A stretch of 64,000 nucleotides of DNA. Origin: CAVTPU01 sp963736695. Lineage in GTDB: Bacteria; Actinomycetota; Actinomycetes; Mycobacteriales; Micromonosporaceae. The position numbers and the translations under genes are program-made. The notes beneath the pieces were generated by a model. That model did not search any database. It was given only the letters and a program-made list of their open reading frames with translations, and was not told the DNA's origin. How positions within the stretch are numbered: the first letter of the stretch is position 1; each line of letters starts with the position of its first letter. Positions 49,021 through 58,285 of the stretch are shown in pieces. The DNA is taken from contig CAVTPU010000004.1 in NCBI GenBank assembly GCA_963736695.1, forward strand, positions 992,001-1,056,000. Reading direction: 5' to 3'.

Positions 49021-50900
49021 ATAACGCAGTTCGGCAGCGCCTCCTTGATTCGGGCGTACGTGCTGTCTGGCAGTGAATTGTTCCGAATTCGCAGTTCCTT
49101 GAGGTTGCTCATCTCATACAACTCATCGGGCACCTCGGTCAGCGACGAATACCACACGCAGAGCTTCTGGAGTCTCGGCAGCCGGCAGATTTGTGGTGGC
49201 AGCCGCCGCAGTGATCGGGACACGAGCCACAACGTCTCCAACGACTCCATCTCATATAGGCAGGACGGTGGCTCCTCAAGCGGCAACCCACCCAGGTGGA
49301 GAAATCTCAGCCGACCAAGCTGCGCCATCGACGCTGGCAGATCGGTGAGCGGGTTGTCGTTGAGCCACAACGTCTCCAGGCGCCCCAGTCGCCCGAAATC
49401 GTCCGGCAGGGCCAACAGCTCGTTGTCGCCGAGCCCGAGCGTCGTGAGCTCGCCGAGGTCGAGCAGCGCCGCCGGCACCTCACGAAGACCATTGTCGGCC
49501 AGATGAAGGGCCCTCAGCTCGGTGAGCAGGCCCAGCTCGGCTGGCAGATGTTCGATGCGGTTCCTGGTCAGGTCCAGCCGGCGCAGCTGAAGCAGGTTGC
49601 CGATCGCGGGTGGCAGCGTCCGCAATTGGTTGCCGTTGAGCAGCACCACCTGCAGCGCGGGCAGGCTGCCAATCGCAGCGGGCACCTCGGTCAGTCCGAG
49701 GTTGGCGAGGCCAACCAGGTCTCCCTCCTTCGATATGCGCGCGGACAGGGTCGCGCGGGACGTGGCAGGGTCACTCAATGCCAGGCACGCGCCAGTGGAC
49801 CCCGCGGAGACCGCGTGAGCGTGCAGCGTCGTCTGATCCACCCCGGCATCGGCACCCAACGCCGACACGACTCGGGAAAGCCGGGTGGCGGTCTGCACCC
49901 GGGGTGCCCGGTCCAGACCCAACGCGGTGAGGCTGGCGAGCAACGACGGCCGAGCGGCCGCCAACACCTGGCGGCGGGCCGCACGTGCAACCTCAGCGTC
50001 CCGTTCACGGTCTCCGAACCAGCCGACCGCGATCGCCCGAGCCATCTCGTGCGGTGACAATCCGCCACCACAGTCAGCAGCAGCCGATTCGGGCTCGGCG
50101 ACGGGCTCCGAAGCTGGCACGGTCGGCATCTTGACCGTGCGGGCGAGGACGCCGGAACGGTCATACTCTTCGATCGGGCCGGCGAACGCGTCGTCGCGAA
50201 GCTCCGCCCGGCGCAACACAGTGCCGTCTCGGCGCCACGCCTGTGCCGCACCGTCGAGTGTGGTGTCCCGCAGGGTGATCGACAGTCGAGGATTGCCGTT
50301 GTCATAGAAAAGGGTCCGACGGATCCGGTCGTCCTCGCGGGTCGTGCGCAGCAGAAGCACGCCATCGGCACTCCACGCGTTCGACTCCTCGATAGGGTTA
50401 CCGGAGGCGTCATACAGACCATCCAGCCACTGCTCGGCCGTGTCCATAAAATTCGCGGTCTCCGGTACGTTGGCCGGCCGCGGCGGCAACGGCATGCCGG
50501 CCGCAGTGACCGGCTTGTCATCGCGATCGAAGTATCGAAACGCCCGCAGGTTGCCGTGAACGTAGTCGACCTCCACCCGCACAACGGCGTCACTCAAGCC
50601 CTCGCTATGCATCTTCTCGGTGGTGGGACTGTCGCTGGCATACCAGATCCTTACGCCGTGCAACACACCGTCGACGTAGTGCGCCAGCATGGACACCTCG
50701 CCGCTCTCGTGGAAACGTCGCGACACCCCGTCCGCCTTGCCTGCGACATACTGGCTGACGCAGCACAGCGAACCGTCGGGCCGAAAGTAGCTGACCTCAC
50801 CCACCCTCGCGCCAGCAGCATCGCGCTCGCTGAGCACCCACTCTTGATCTTTTTCGGACCAAACGGCATTTATCGGTACGGATGCTGGGCGTTGCGGCAT
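49014..50900 (-). CDS. MORN-like and leucine-rich-repeat protein
   Basis: About 628 residues. The N-terminal ~260 carry YwqK/MORN-type repeats (GEVSYFRPDGSLCCVSQYVA, GEVSMLAHYVDGVLHGVRIW). After a linker, the C-terminal ~250 are typical LRRs (LPPAIGNLLQLRRLDLTRNR, LPAELGLLTELRALHLADNG). Start ATG 50900 (MPQRPASVPINAVW) is preferred to one 15 codons upstream. There is no signal peptide. Both repeat types bind proteins or surfaces. The combination in one actinomycete protein is uncommon, and I cannot assign a role. Confidence 0.75.
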   Translation of the reverse strand: MPQRPASVPINAVWSEKDQEWVLSERDAAGARVGEVSYFRPDGSLCCVSQYVAGKADGVSRRFHESGEVSMLAHYVDGVLHGVRIWYASDSPTTEKMHSEGLSDAVVRVEVDYVHGNLRAFRYFDRDDKPVTAAGMPLPPRPANVPETANFMDTAEQWLDGLYDASGNPIEESNAWSADGVLLLRTTREDDRIRRTLFYDNGNPRLSITLRDTTLDGAAQAWRRDGTVLRRAELRDDAFAGPIEEYDRSGVLARTVKMPTVPASEPVAEPESAAADCGGGLSPHEMARAIAVGWFGDRERDAEVARAARRQVLAAARPSLLASLTALGLDRAPRVQTATRLSRVVSALGADAGVDQTTLHAHAVSAGSTGACLALSDPATSRATLSARISKEGDLVGLANLGLTEVPAAIGSLPALQVVLLNGNQLRTLPPAIGNLLQLRRLDLTRNRIEHLPAELGLLTELRALHLADNGLREVPAALLDLGELTTLGLGDNELLALPDDFGRLGRLETLWLNDNPLTDLPASMAQLGRLRFLHLGGLPLEEPPSCLYEMESLETLWLVSRSLRRLPPQICRLPRLQKLCVWYSSLTEVPDELYEMSNLKELRIRNNSLPDSTYARIKEALPNCVIY

Positions 50901-50973
50901 CCCGACATGGTATTGGCTAGGAGCTGAACATCGACACGGCCGCAATGAACGGCCGGGGACCTACGCTGGGGCC

Positions 50974-51933
50974 GTGACCTACCCGGTGAATGCCACCTTC
51001 CGGCCTCGCCCGCCATGGTTCGGCGGCCACCTTCAGACCGTGAGGGACCGCATCGCGCGCCCGCGCTACCTGCTGGCCGCGCCGCAGACCGTGATTGTCG
51101 CGGTCAGCGACGGGGACAAGCTCGTCGTCCAGGTCCACCGCCCGCACACCGCTCCGCGCGGCCCGCTCGTCGTCCTCGTTCACGGACTCGGCGGCTCGGC
51201 CGAGTCCGACTACATCCGGGCCAGCGCGTACGGGCTACTCGCGGCCGGGTTCATCGTGGCCCGCGTCGACCTGCGGGGGGCCGGTCGGTCCGGGCAGTCC
51301 AGCGCTGGCCTTTACCACGCTGGCCGCACCGATGACTTACGGGCCGTACTTCGCCGCTTGGCAGACGAGGCACCCGCCGTCGCGCCGGTCGGGTTTTCCC
51401 TCGGCGGCAACCTCACCCTGAAGCTGCTCGGCGAGCCGCTCGACGGCATTCCGGTGGTCGCCGGCGCCGCCATCTCGTCCCCGCTCGACCTCGCGCTCGG
51501 CACCGAACACCTGAGCCACGCCACGTTCGGAGCGTACGAGCGCTACCTGATCACCAAGATGCGCCGCGAAGTCACCCGGCCAGGCTCGGCAGCCACCGCC
51601 GAGGAACGTGCGCGCATCGCCCAAGTGCGCGGCATTCTCGACTTCGACAACGCGATCACCGCGTCGCGCAACGGCTGGCGCGACGCCGCCGAGTATTACG
51701 CCCTCAACTCGGCGATCGGATTCCTGCCCACGATCACCCTTCCCACCCTGATCATCCACGCGATGGACGATCCGATGATCCCGGCCGGGCCGTACCGGGC
51801 GGTCGACTGGGATGCGCTGCCGGCCATAACTCGCGAAATCACCGCGTCCGGCGGGCACGTCGGCTTTCACGGCCGACAATCGAAACTCCCCTGGTACGTC
51901 GGCCGTATCGAGAAGTTCCTCGGCTCTCGCTGA
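50974..51933 (+). CDS. YheT-like alpha/beta hydrolase
   Basis: 319 residues from GTG 50974. RPPWFGGHLQTVRDRIARPR is the YheT/EMB8 opening. VLVHGLGGSAESDYIRA, the nucleophile elbow PVGFSLGGN, AMDDPMIP (acid) and SGGHVGFHG (His) complete the hydrolase. The substrate is unknown, likely an ester or lipid. Tyrosine is TAC at nearly every site, unlike the TAT-rich core genes, so it may have been acquired. Confidence 0.85.
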   Translation: MTYPVNATFRPRPPWFGGHLQTVRDRIARPRYLLAAPQTVIVAVSDGDKLVVQVHRPHTAPRGPLVVLVHGLGGSAESDYIRASAYGLLAAGFIVARVDLRGAGRSGQSSAGLYHAGRTDDLRAVLRRLADEAPAVAPVGFSLGGNLTLKLLGEPLDGIPVVAGAAISSPLDLALGTEHLSHATFGAYERYLITKMRREVTRPGSAATAEERARIAQVRGILDFDNAITASRNGWRDAAEYYALNSAIGFLPTITLPTLIIHAMDDPMIPAGPYRAVDWDALPAITREITASGGHVGFHGRQSKLPWYVGRIEKFLGSR

Positions 51934-52026
51934 GCAGTCACCTCCGCCATGGCCCGGACGTCATGCGACATGATCCACGATCGCCACTCACTCCAGCCGC
52001 TAGTGGGGGGTTGGGTATTGGGAGGA

Positions 52027-53301
52027 TCAGGTGCCACGGCCGTTGCGCCAGCGCAGCAGGGCACGACCCGTGATCGCCGCCAACTCACCGGTGCCGCGGT
52101 GAAGGCAGGTTGGTGTGAAGCCGGGGACGGTCGCGGTGCGCTGGCCGGTGGTTGGGTCCCACACGTGTGTCGCGTCCTCATGGACGGAGTACAGCCGCAG
52201 GCCGTCAGACAAGAGCGTTCCGGTCGGTCCGGCGAACGCCGTCAGCTCAGTTCCAGACGCGACGCTGAACATCCGCACACCGGGCAGCATGGCTTCGTCG
52301 TCGTCGCCGATCCCGCTGACGGCCACAGTGGTGTCGCCGACGAAACACATCCCGACGTCCCAGTGATAGGCCCGCTGACATAGTGGGTGCCTTGACGAGC
52401 CGTCCTCGGACTCCCAAACGTTGCCGCCGAGCCAGGCATGCAGATCCCAGACTGCGGGTACGCCGACCGGTGACCAGATCCAGCCGTCATCAGCGATCGC
52501 TTGGCTGCCGGGAGACACGTGCAGACGGCCGTGGAAGTAGTCGAGATAGTGTGTTGGCCTGGTCCGGCTGTTGTCCGGCATAGTGTCGTGCTCACGGCTG
52601 GTCAGTAGTTCTCCAGTCTGCGGGTCGCTGATGTCCAACCGGTTCCATCCTGTCCGGTGCACGAGGATCGGACGGCCCGCCACCACTGCGAATACCGCTG
52701 AGAACGGGACTGTCTCCTGGACGTAGGTACCTCCGTCCAGTGCCATCGTCGGTGTGCCACCACCCGCGAGGTCTACGACTTGACCGTATTGGCCATAGTC
52801 GTGAACGACGGCAGCGAAGCGGCCGCAGTCGGAGGTGTGCAACCGTGGGCGTAGCGCGTGCCCCATCCAGGGCTCGTGTTCTGGCTCGGGGGTGACCTCG
52901 ACGGTGGCTAACACCGTGGCACGATCGTCGTCTGGGACCAGCTCGGCGATCCGACCGTCGGCGGTCAGCGCCAGCCAGGTCGAGGTGAGCGAATCGTGCA
53001 CCGGCACCAAGTCGATTACGTCACCCAGCCACGGCGGCAGCGGCCACTGCAGCACAGTCGTGTCGATGACCTCCGGCCGTTCCAGGATGCCGGGCTGGCC
53101 GCGCCATGCGGTGATGACGTTTCCCTCGAGCAGCCGGCCCCTGCAGCCTTCGCAGATCTCAACCAGCGATGTCGCCTCGCCGGCTCGGCCGCACTCGGGG
53201 CAAGCCAGGTCGAACGCCAGCGCCCGGCCAGTCAGCAGGCCAACCAGATCCGGAATGTCCTCATCTTCGGCCTTCATCGCCAGATGCGTGCAGACCCGCA
53301 T
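52027..53301 (-). CDS. Zinc-ribbon plus beta-propeller-like protein
   Basis: About 424 residues from ATG 53301 (MRVCTHLAMKAEDEDIPD). Two CxxC pairs (CPECGRAGE, CEGCRGRL) form a probable zinc ribbon at residues 34-55. The remainder has WD-like strands (ALTADGRIAELV, DISDPQTGELL, HVWDPTTGQRTATV), suggesting a propeller. No known family. A longer frame to 53538 exists, but its N-terminal part is Arg/Gly-rich and not credible. Confidence 0.6.
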   Translation of the reverse strand: MRVCTHLAMKAEDEDIPDLVGLLTGRALAFDLACPECGRAGEATSLVEICEGCRGRLLEGNVITAWRGQPGILERPEVIDTTVLQWPLPPWLGDVIDLVPVHDSLTSTWLALTADGRIAELVPDDDRATVLATVEVTPEPEHEPWMGHALRPRLHTSDCGRFAAVVHDYGQYGQVVDLAGGGTPTMALDGGTYVQETVPFSAVFAVVAGRPILVHRTGWNRLDISDPQTGELLTSREHDTMPDNSRTRPTHYLDYFHGRLHVSPGSQAIADDGWIWSPVGVPAVWDLHAWLGGNVWESEDGSSRHPLCQRAYHWDVGMCFVGDTTVAVSGIGDDDEAMLPGVRMFSVASGTELTAFAGPTGTLLSDGLRLYSVHEDATHVWDPTTGQRTATVPGFTPTCLHRGTGELAAITGRALLRWRNGRGT

Positions 53302-53663
53302 CGGCGACGCGTTCGCGACATGACCGCAAGCCCGTGTCAACACACCGATACCGTACCGGCGACCATCAATCCCGTGGCCGGGGTGCCGAACTGCCACGAC
53401 GGGGCGACAACACCCGACTCGATGGCCGACTCCTGCGCGGTCAACACCACGAAATGCTCCACCTCGCGGGTCAGTCACCTCCGAGTCGATGTCCACAGTG
53501 GTGACCGACCCGGACCTGCCAACCAACTCCTGCAACAACGAGGCGTTTTGTAGCCACCTGCCACTGTCAACGCGTGTTTGTCGTCAAGGTCAGCCGCTCG
53601 GTGGCGCCCCAGCGTTTGACGTGCCACTCGGACCGAAGGCCAGCAACTCGACAGCCGCAGTTC
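53302..53663. other. 362-bp region without a convincing gene
   Basis: No reading frame on either strand looks like protein. It would hold the promoter of the leftward propeller gene. Nothing else is seen. Confidence 0.35.
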
Positions 53664-53978
53664 CTATTTGGCTACGTCGATGTTTTCCGCCAGCACGTGG
53701 AAGGTGCTGTTTCCTGCTTCGTCCTGGACTTGGTAAGAAAGAACGACAACGGCCACCTGCCGCTCCCGTGGGTCACGCTCCCAGCCGATGATGTCGCACG
53801 CCACTCGCACCGGAGCTGGGAACGTCACCCCGGGAACTATCTGGTCACCGCCATCGAACATCAGGACCTTGTCGACGAGGCTGATTGTGGCACCGTCGGC
53901 CACGACGATATGCACTTCGACCCAGCCCGGCCACCCTTCGTCGACCCAGCGCACAGCCCGTGCCCGGATGTAGTCCAT
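53664..53978 (-). CDS. Conserved hypothetical protein
   Basis: 104 residues from ATG 53978 (MDYIRARAVRWVDEGWPGWV), rich in short strands: EVHIVVADGATISLVDKVLM, VACDIIGWERDPRERQVAVV. The pattern is seen in small actinomycete proteins of unknown function. A GTG six bases upstream is possible. No membrane or signal segment. Confidence 0.55.
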   Translation of the reverse strand: MDYIRARAVRWVDEGWPGWVEVHIVVADGATISLVDKVLMFDGGDQIVPGVTFPAPVRVACDIIGWERDPRERQVAVVVLSYQVQDEAGNSTFHVLAENIDVAK

Positions 53979-54175
53979 CTCGACATTGTGCTCGCCACTC
54001 GGCGGCCATCCTGATCTGCCGCTGCCAGCGCGCCCGTTGCGGAGGTCCCATCGGTCGCGGCTCGGGCACGAGTCGTTCGCGACAACGTAACGGTATGCGC
54101 GCCTGCGGCCGGACGCGCACGACAAGATGCGCGATTCGTGGCGACGCACCCGTGACGCGCGGGCACCCAAACCAG

Positions 54176-54211
54176 AGAGGCCAGAGGCTCCTAAAAAGCA
54201 CTCTGACCTCT
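54176..54211 (-). terminator. Hairpin downstream of the tRNA cluster
   Basis: Arms 54176-54186 and 54201-54211 pair with one G-U, and G54175-C54212 extends the stem. On the - strand the loop holds TTTTT. It lies 12 bp past the tRNA-Val 3' end, where the cluster transcript would stop. Confidence 0.65.
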
Positions 54212-54223
54212 CGATATTCCTGG

Positions 54224-54295
54224 TGGGCGATACTGGGTTTGAACCAGTGACCTCTTCCGTGTCAAGGAAGCGCGCTCCCACTGCGCCAATCGCCC
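54224..54295 (-). tRNA. tRNA-Val(GAC)
   Basis: This 72-nt cloverleaf has acceptor GGGCGAT pairing with ATCGCCC, A73, the anticodon loop TTGACAC (GAC, Val) and T-loop TTCAAAC. CC follows the discriminator, but full CCA is not encoded. It is last in a three-tRNA cluster. Confidence 0.93.
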
Positions 54296-54296
54296 G

Positions 54297-54368
54297 AGGC
54301 GGGTGCGGGAGTCGAACCCGCGTACAGGGATTTGCAGTCCCTTGCCTAAGCCACTCGGCCAACCCGCC
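54297..54368 (-). tRNA. tRNA-Cys(GCA)
   Basis: Acceptor GGCGGGT pairs with ACCCGCC, with U73, the cysteine discriminator. The anticodon loop CTGCAAA gives GCA. The T-loop is TTCGACT. It sits one base from tRNA-Val and shares a transcript with it. Confidence 0.93.
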
Positions 54369-54414
54369 AGCATCCCTCGCGGGATCGGTTGTGGCGGCCG
54401 AGCCGCCGCTTGCG

Positions 54415-54487
54415 AGCGGACGACGGGATTCGAACCCGCGACCCTCACCTTGGCAAGGTGATGCGCTACCAGCTGCGCTACGTCCGC
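54415..54487 (-). tRNA. tRNA-Gly(GCC)
   Basis: Acceptor GCGGACG pairs with CGTCCGC, with U73 as expected for tRNA-Gly. The anticodon loop TTGCCAA gives GCC. It is a useful in-window contrast to the cassette tRNAs, which have A73. Confidence 0.93.
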
Positions 54488-54714
54488 GTTGCCGTGTGTT
54501 ACCCGGCGACGGATGTGAACTCTAGCCGACTCTGAGCCGCGACGCCAAACTGATTGCGGCGAGTCGCCACCCGTCTGCGATCGCCACACTATTCGACCCG
54601 ATTCGCCCCGATTACTCTAGCAAGGTGCGGGGCGGCCGGGACCGAGGCGGCGGAAACCTGGTGCGGAAGGCCGGGCTCATCCGGCGTACCAGATGAACCC
54701 GGCCACGACCCGGG

Positions 54715-55767
54715 TCAGACGGCGACCACGTCAGCCACGACGCACGCGATGTTGTCCGGCGCGCCATTGCGTCGGGCGAGCTCAACGAGCTCGGCGACGA
54801 CCCGCTCCGGATCGGCGTCGAGGCCGAGCGCGGCCCGCACCTGCGACTCCGGCACCACCGCGCTGAGCCCATCGGAACACAACAGATAACGGTCACCGGC
54901 GAGCGCCTCGTGCAACGACAGGTCCGGCCGAACCGCCCCGGTGCCGTCGATCGCCCTGATGAGCAGCGCCCGCTGCGGGTGCGCCTGGGCCTCGTCGGCG
55001 CTCAACGCGCCCGAGTCGACGAGCGACTGCACATAGGTGTGGTCGTGGGTGATCTGCACGAACTCCCCGTCCCGTGCCAGATATGCCCGGGTGTCGCCGA
55101 CGTGCACGAGGGCCAGTTGCGAACCCGACCACACCATCGCGGTGAGTGTCGTGATGTCCTCCCCCGAAGTGGAGTGACTCTCGCCGATGGCCCGGTCGGC
55201 CGACGAGACCGCGTCGGCGAGGACATTGAGAAGATCCCCCACGGGTACGGCGTTGGCCGGCACCGCTGTGAGCGCCTCGATCGCGAGAGCGCTGGCCCGG
55301 GCGCCGCCCCTGCCCCGCGTGCCATCGGCGACGGCGAGCACTCGGTCGCTTGCGAAGGCGATGTCCTCGTTGCTGTCGCGCTCGAGACCGATGTCGGTGC
55401 GCGCTGCGTAGCGGATTTCGATGGTGGTTGTGGTCATGGCGGTGTCCCTTCCCGATAGATAGTCGACGAGGAAGGTGGCGAGCTGCCCCCGTGCCGTGGT
55501 GTCGGCCACGACGCCGTCCCAGAACCGGGCGACGAGCGTCGCACCGGTCGTCGCTTCGGCGTCGCAGACCTCGCGAATGCCCGACAGCGGCATGCCGATG
55601 CGGCGCAGCCACGCGACGAGGCGCGCCCGTTCGCACAGTTCGGGGGCATAGTGGCGGTATCCCGACGAGGGGTCCACCCACGTCGGGCGAAGCAGGCCCA
55701 GCTCGTCATAGAGGCGCAGCGCCTTGAGCGAAAGCCGGGTCGCCCGGGAGAACTCCCCGATCGTCAT
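54715..55767 (-). CDS. MerR-type regulator fused to PP2C-like phosphatase
   Basis: About 350 residues from ATG 55767, with GGGAGAGG 10 bases ahead; an ATG at 55776 is too close to that site. Residues 1-70 are a MerR HTH (MTIGEFSRATRLSLKALRLY, GYRHYAPE). From about 110 a PP2C/Stp-like phosphatase follows, with RDSNEDIAFA, AVADGTRG, VHVGDTRAYL and GAPDNIACVVADV holding the metal-binding Asp residues. It links DNA binding to Ser/Thr dephosphorylation. MerR-PP2C fusions occur in actinomycetes, but their signal is unknown. It is divergent from a NUDIX gene 140 bp away. Confidence 0.88.
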   Translation of the reverse strand: MTIGEFSRATRLSLKALRLYDELGLLRPTWVDPSSGYRHYAPELCERARLVAWLRRIGMPLSGIREVCDAEATTGATLVARFWDGVVADTTARGQLATFLVDYLSGRDTAMTTTTIEIRYAARTDIGLERDSNEDIAFASDRVLAVADGTRGRGGARASALAIEALTAVPANAVPVGDLLNVLADAVSSADRAIGESHSTSGEDITTLTAMVWSGSQLALVHVGDTRAYLARDGEFVQITHDHTYVQSLVDSGALSADEAQAHPQRALLIRAIDGTGAVRPDLSLHEALAGDRYLLCSDGLSAVVPESQVRAALGLDADPERVVAELVELARRNGAPDNIACVVADVVAV

Positions 55768-55907
55768 CAACGTCATGCCTCTCCCTTCCGTGCCGACGCG
55801 CTCGCCGGCACCGTCGCCTGACGCTGTCGTCTGGCACCGTCGATGCTGGGGTCTGCCCCTGGGGCAGGGTCAATATCCGCAGGTGGGCGCACCGATAGAC
55901 TGCGCGG

Positions 55908-56417
55908 GTGCCGATCTCGCCTTATATTCAGGGTCTGCGTGACCACGTCGGGCATGACCTGCTCATGTTGCCGAGTGTGAGTGCGGTGATCTTCAACGAT
56001 CGGGGCGAGGTGCTGCTCGGGCGGCGCACCGACAACGGTCGCTGGTCGTTGATCGCCGGCACGATCGATCCGGGCGAGCAGCCGTCCGAGGCGATGCTGC
56101 GTGAGGCCTATGAGGAGGCGGGCATCCGGATCGCGATCGACCGGGTCGCGGGGGTTGGCCTGCACCCGGTCACCTATCCCAATGGGGACGTCTGCCAGTT
56201 TCTCAACGTGTGGTTCCGGTGTCGGGTGGTGAGCGGCGTCGCCCGGGTCAATGACGACGAGTCCGATGCGATGGCGTGGTTCGCGGTGGACGCGTTGCCG
56301 GACGTCGGACCGTGGTCGAACCTTCGCATCCGTACGGCGTTGCCGGAACACGCGCCGGCATGGTTCGCTGCCCCTGGGGAGAGTCACGACGGGTTGGCGT
56401 CTCCGGCCGATATCTGA
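55908..56417 (+). CDS. NUDIX hydrolase
   Basis: 169 residues from GTG 55908. The NUDIX box is complete: GTIDPGEQPSEAMLREAYEE then AGI. VSAVIFNDRGEVLLGRRTDN precedes it. The substrate, a nucleoside diphosphate linked to X, cannot be told from sequence. It is divergent from the MerR-PP2C gene. Confidence 0.9.
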   Translation: MPISPYIQGLRDHVGHDLLMLPSVSAVIFNDRGEVLLGRRTDNGRWSLIAGTIDPGEQPSEAMLREAYEEAGIRIAIDRVAGVGLHPVTYPNGDVCQFLNVWFRCRVVSGVARVNDDESDAMAWFAVDALPDVGPWSNLRIRTALPEHAPAWFAAPGESHDGLASPADI

Positions 56418-56626
56418 CGCTCGCCGCGATCGCCCCGACCGATCGCCGGAGCCCCTCACTCGGGTGCTTGCTGAACTCTTGCTGCCCCTTCGCGCTTTCG
56501 ACGCGTGCCCCGTCGGCCACGTGTGCCACGGTGGTGACGGCGCGATCCTTCGCTCTCTCCTCCCGTTGTCTGGCAAAGGATCGCGCCACTCATGTGACAC
56601 ATTGACGCGACTAGAGACGTGGTGGC

Positions 56627-57517
56627 ATGCCCTCGCAACTGCATGAAACACTCGTGGAATTCGTGCGGGAACGCCCGACGTTCGCGGCGGAGCTCCTCAG
56701 TGGACCTTTAGGCGTTCGACTGCCTGACTTCGGCGAGACCCGCTTGGAGTCCGGCGACTTCACCAATCTCAATCCGACCGAATATCGGGCCGACGCGGTG
56801 GTGACGCTTCTGGCCAATAACACGCCGGTATTCGCCATCGTCATCGAAGCGCAGCTCAGCAGATCTGATGACAAGCGGTGGAGCTGGCCGGTCTATGTGA
56901 CCACGCTGCGCGCCCGACTGAAATGCGCGACGACGCTTCTCGTCCTATGTGACGACCCGAAAGTCGCACGGTGGTGCGCCCAGCCGTTTGAGGTGGCCCA
57001 CCCCCGGTGCGTCATGACCCCGCTTGTGCTCGGACCGGATCGTGTTCCCGTCATCACCGATCCGGAGATCGCGAGCGCCAGCCCCGAGCTCACGGTGCTC
57101 TCCGCATTGGCGCACGGTCGCGGACCCGATCTCGCGAACATCTTCCCCGCGCTTCTCACCGCGCTCGGAAAAATCGACGAAGACCATCAAAAACTGTACT
57201 ACGACCTGGTGTTCGCCGGCCTGACCAAGGCGAACCAAAACGAACTGGAGGAAAAACTCATGGCAGTCACCGCTAACTACGAATACCGCAGCGACTTCCT
57301 GCGCAACCACGCCGCCACCCACAAAGCCGAGGGCAAGGCTGAGGGCAAAGCTGAGGGCAAAGCCGAAGCGGTCTTCGCCGTGCTCAACGCCCGTGGCATC
57401 GACGTCTCCGACGCCACCCGCACCGCGATCACCACCTGCACCGACCTCAAGCGGCTCGAAACCTGGCTCAGCCGAGCAGTCACCGCCGTCACCGACGACG
57501 AACTACTCATCGCCTGA
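56627..57517 (+). CDS. PD-(D/E)XK nuclease-fold (Rpn-like) protein
   Basis: 296 residues. YRADAVVTLLANNTPVFAIV followed by IEAQL is the D...ExQ active-site layout of transposase-derived PD-(D/E)XK proteins. A helical C-terminal part has four tandem AEGK units (57327-57374, 12-bp repeat) and then VLNARGIDVSDATRTAITTC. No transposon ends are seen. The repeat tract could vary in number without breaking the frame. Its stop overlaps the convergent bioD end by 15 bp. Role unknown. Confidence 0.75.
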   Translation: MPSQLHETLVEFVRERPTFAAELLSGPLGVRLPDFGETRLESGDFTNLNPTEYRADAVVTLLANNTPVFAIVIEAQLSRSDDKRWSWPVYVTTLRARLKCATTLLVLCDDPKVARWCAQPFEVAHPRCVMTPLVLGPDRVPVITDPEIASASPELTVLSALAHGRGPDLANIFPALLTALGKIDEDHQKLYYDLVFAGLTKANQNELEEKLMAVTANYEYRSDFLRNHAATHKAEGKAEGKAEGKAEAVFAVLNARGIDVSDATRTAITTCTDLKRLETWLSRAVTAVTDDELLIA

Positions 57518-58282
57518 GCCCAACCTCAGCGGCCCCGCCTCGTGGGGGAGCCATGGAGACCCGGAACGGGTCCCGCCGAGAGCCGAGGTGAGCCACGTGC
57601 GGCACTGGGCGCGGAACACCTCTGGCTCCCACTCCCCCACGCCGGCGGGCACGACGCCGACGATCTCGCCGGGCATCACATCAAGGTTAGTGAGGTTAGT
57701 GCGTTCGGCGAGTCCCGGCGAGTCGGGCCATGCCCCGATCACCACCGACGCGGTGAGGTCTCGTCGGGCCAGCGCCTCCAACGTCAACGCGGTGTGGTTG
57801 AGCGTGCCGAGACCCGCGCGGGTGACCACGACAACCTCAACGTCAAACCCTGGCGTGTCGTCGAGCGACCGGGCCAGATCGGCAATCGTCCATTCGAGAC
57901 CGTCGGCTGGCGACACTCCGATGGGGACGAGCAGCCCGCCGGCACCCTCGACGAGGATCACGTCGTGGTCGACGGCGAGTTCGCGAACGGTCGACTCGAC
58001 CTGCTCCTGCCCCAGGGGCGGCTGACCCGCCACCCGTGCCGCCACCGTGGGTGCGAGCGGATCGGGATAGGTCGCGAGGGTGCGCGCCGTCGCGGGCGCG
58101 GCGAGACGAGCCACGGTGTCGGCGTCGGCGATCTCGGTGCTGCCGGGGCCGACCCCGGTCTGTGCGGGTTTGATGACCGCGACGCGAGATCCTGACCTTC
58201 CCAGCGCTGCGGTGATCGCCGCAGTCACGATGGTCTTGCCGACGCCCGTGTCGGTGCCGGTGACGACGATGACGCGCGCCAT
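57503..58282 (-). CDS. bioD: Dethiobiotin synthase
   Basis: 259 residues. It closes the ureido ring of 7,8-diaminopelargonate with CO2 and ATP to make dethiobiotin. The P-loop TGTDTGVGKT, KPAQTGV and VEGAGGLLVPIG are the expected signatures. It follows bioF by 3 bp and bioA on the same strand (bioA-bioF-bioD), the usual actinomycete order. The C-terminal ~40 residues are longer than in the E. coli enzyme. Confidence 0.95.
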   Translation of the reverse strand: MARVIVVTGTDTGVGKTIVTAAITAALGRSGSRVAVIKPAQTGVGPGSTEIADADTVARLAAPATARTLATYPDPLAPTVAARVAGQPPLGQEQVESTVRELAVDHDVILVEGAGGLLVPIGVSPADGLEWTIADLARSLDDTPGFDVEVVVVTRAGLGTLNHTALTLEALARRDLTASVVIGAWPDSPGLAERTNLTNLDVMPGEIVGVVPAGVGEWEPEVFRAQCRTWLTSALGGTRSGSPWLPHEAGPLRLGSGDE

Positions 58283-58285
58283 GCG

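Noticed and set aside
56627..57517. Active transposase
   Set aside because: The nuclease fold is of transposase origin, but no element ends flank it.
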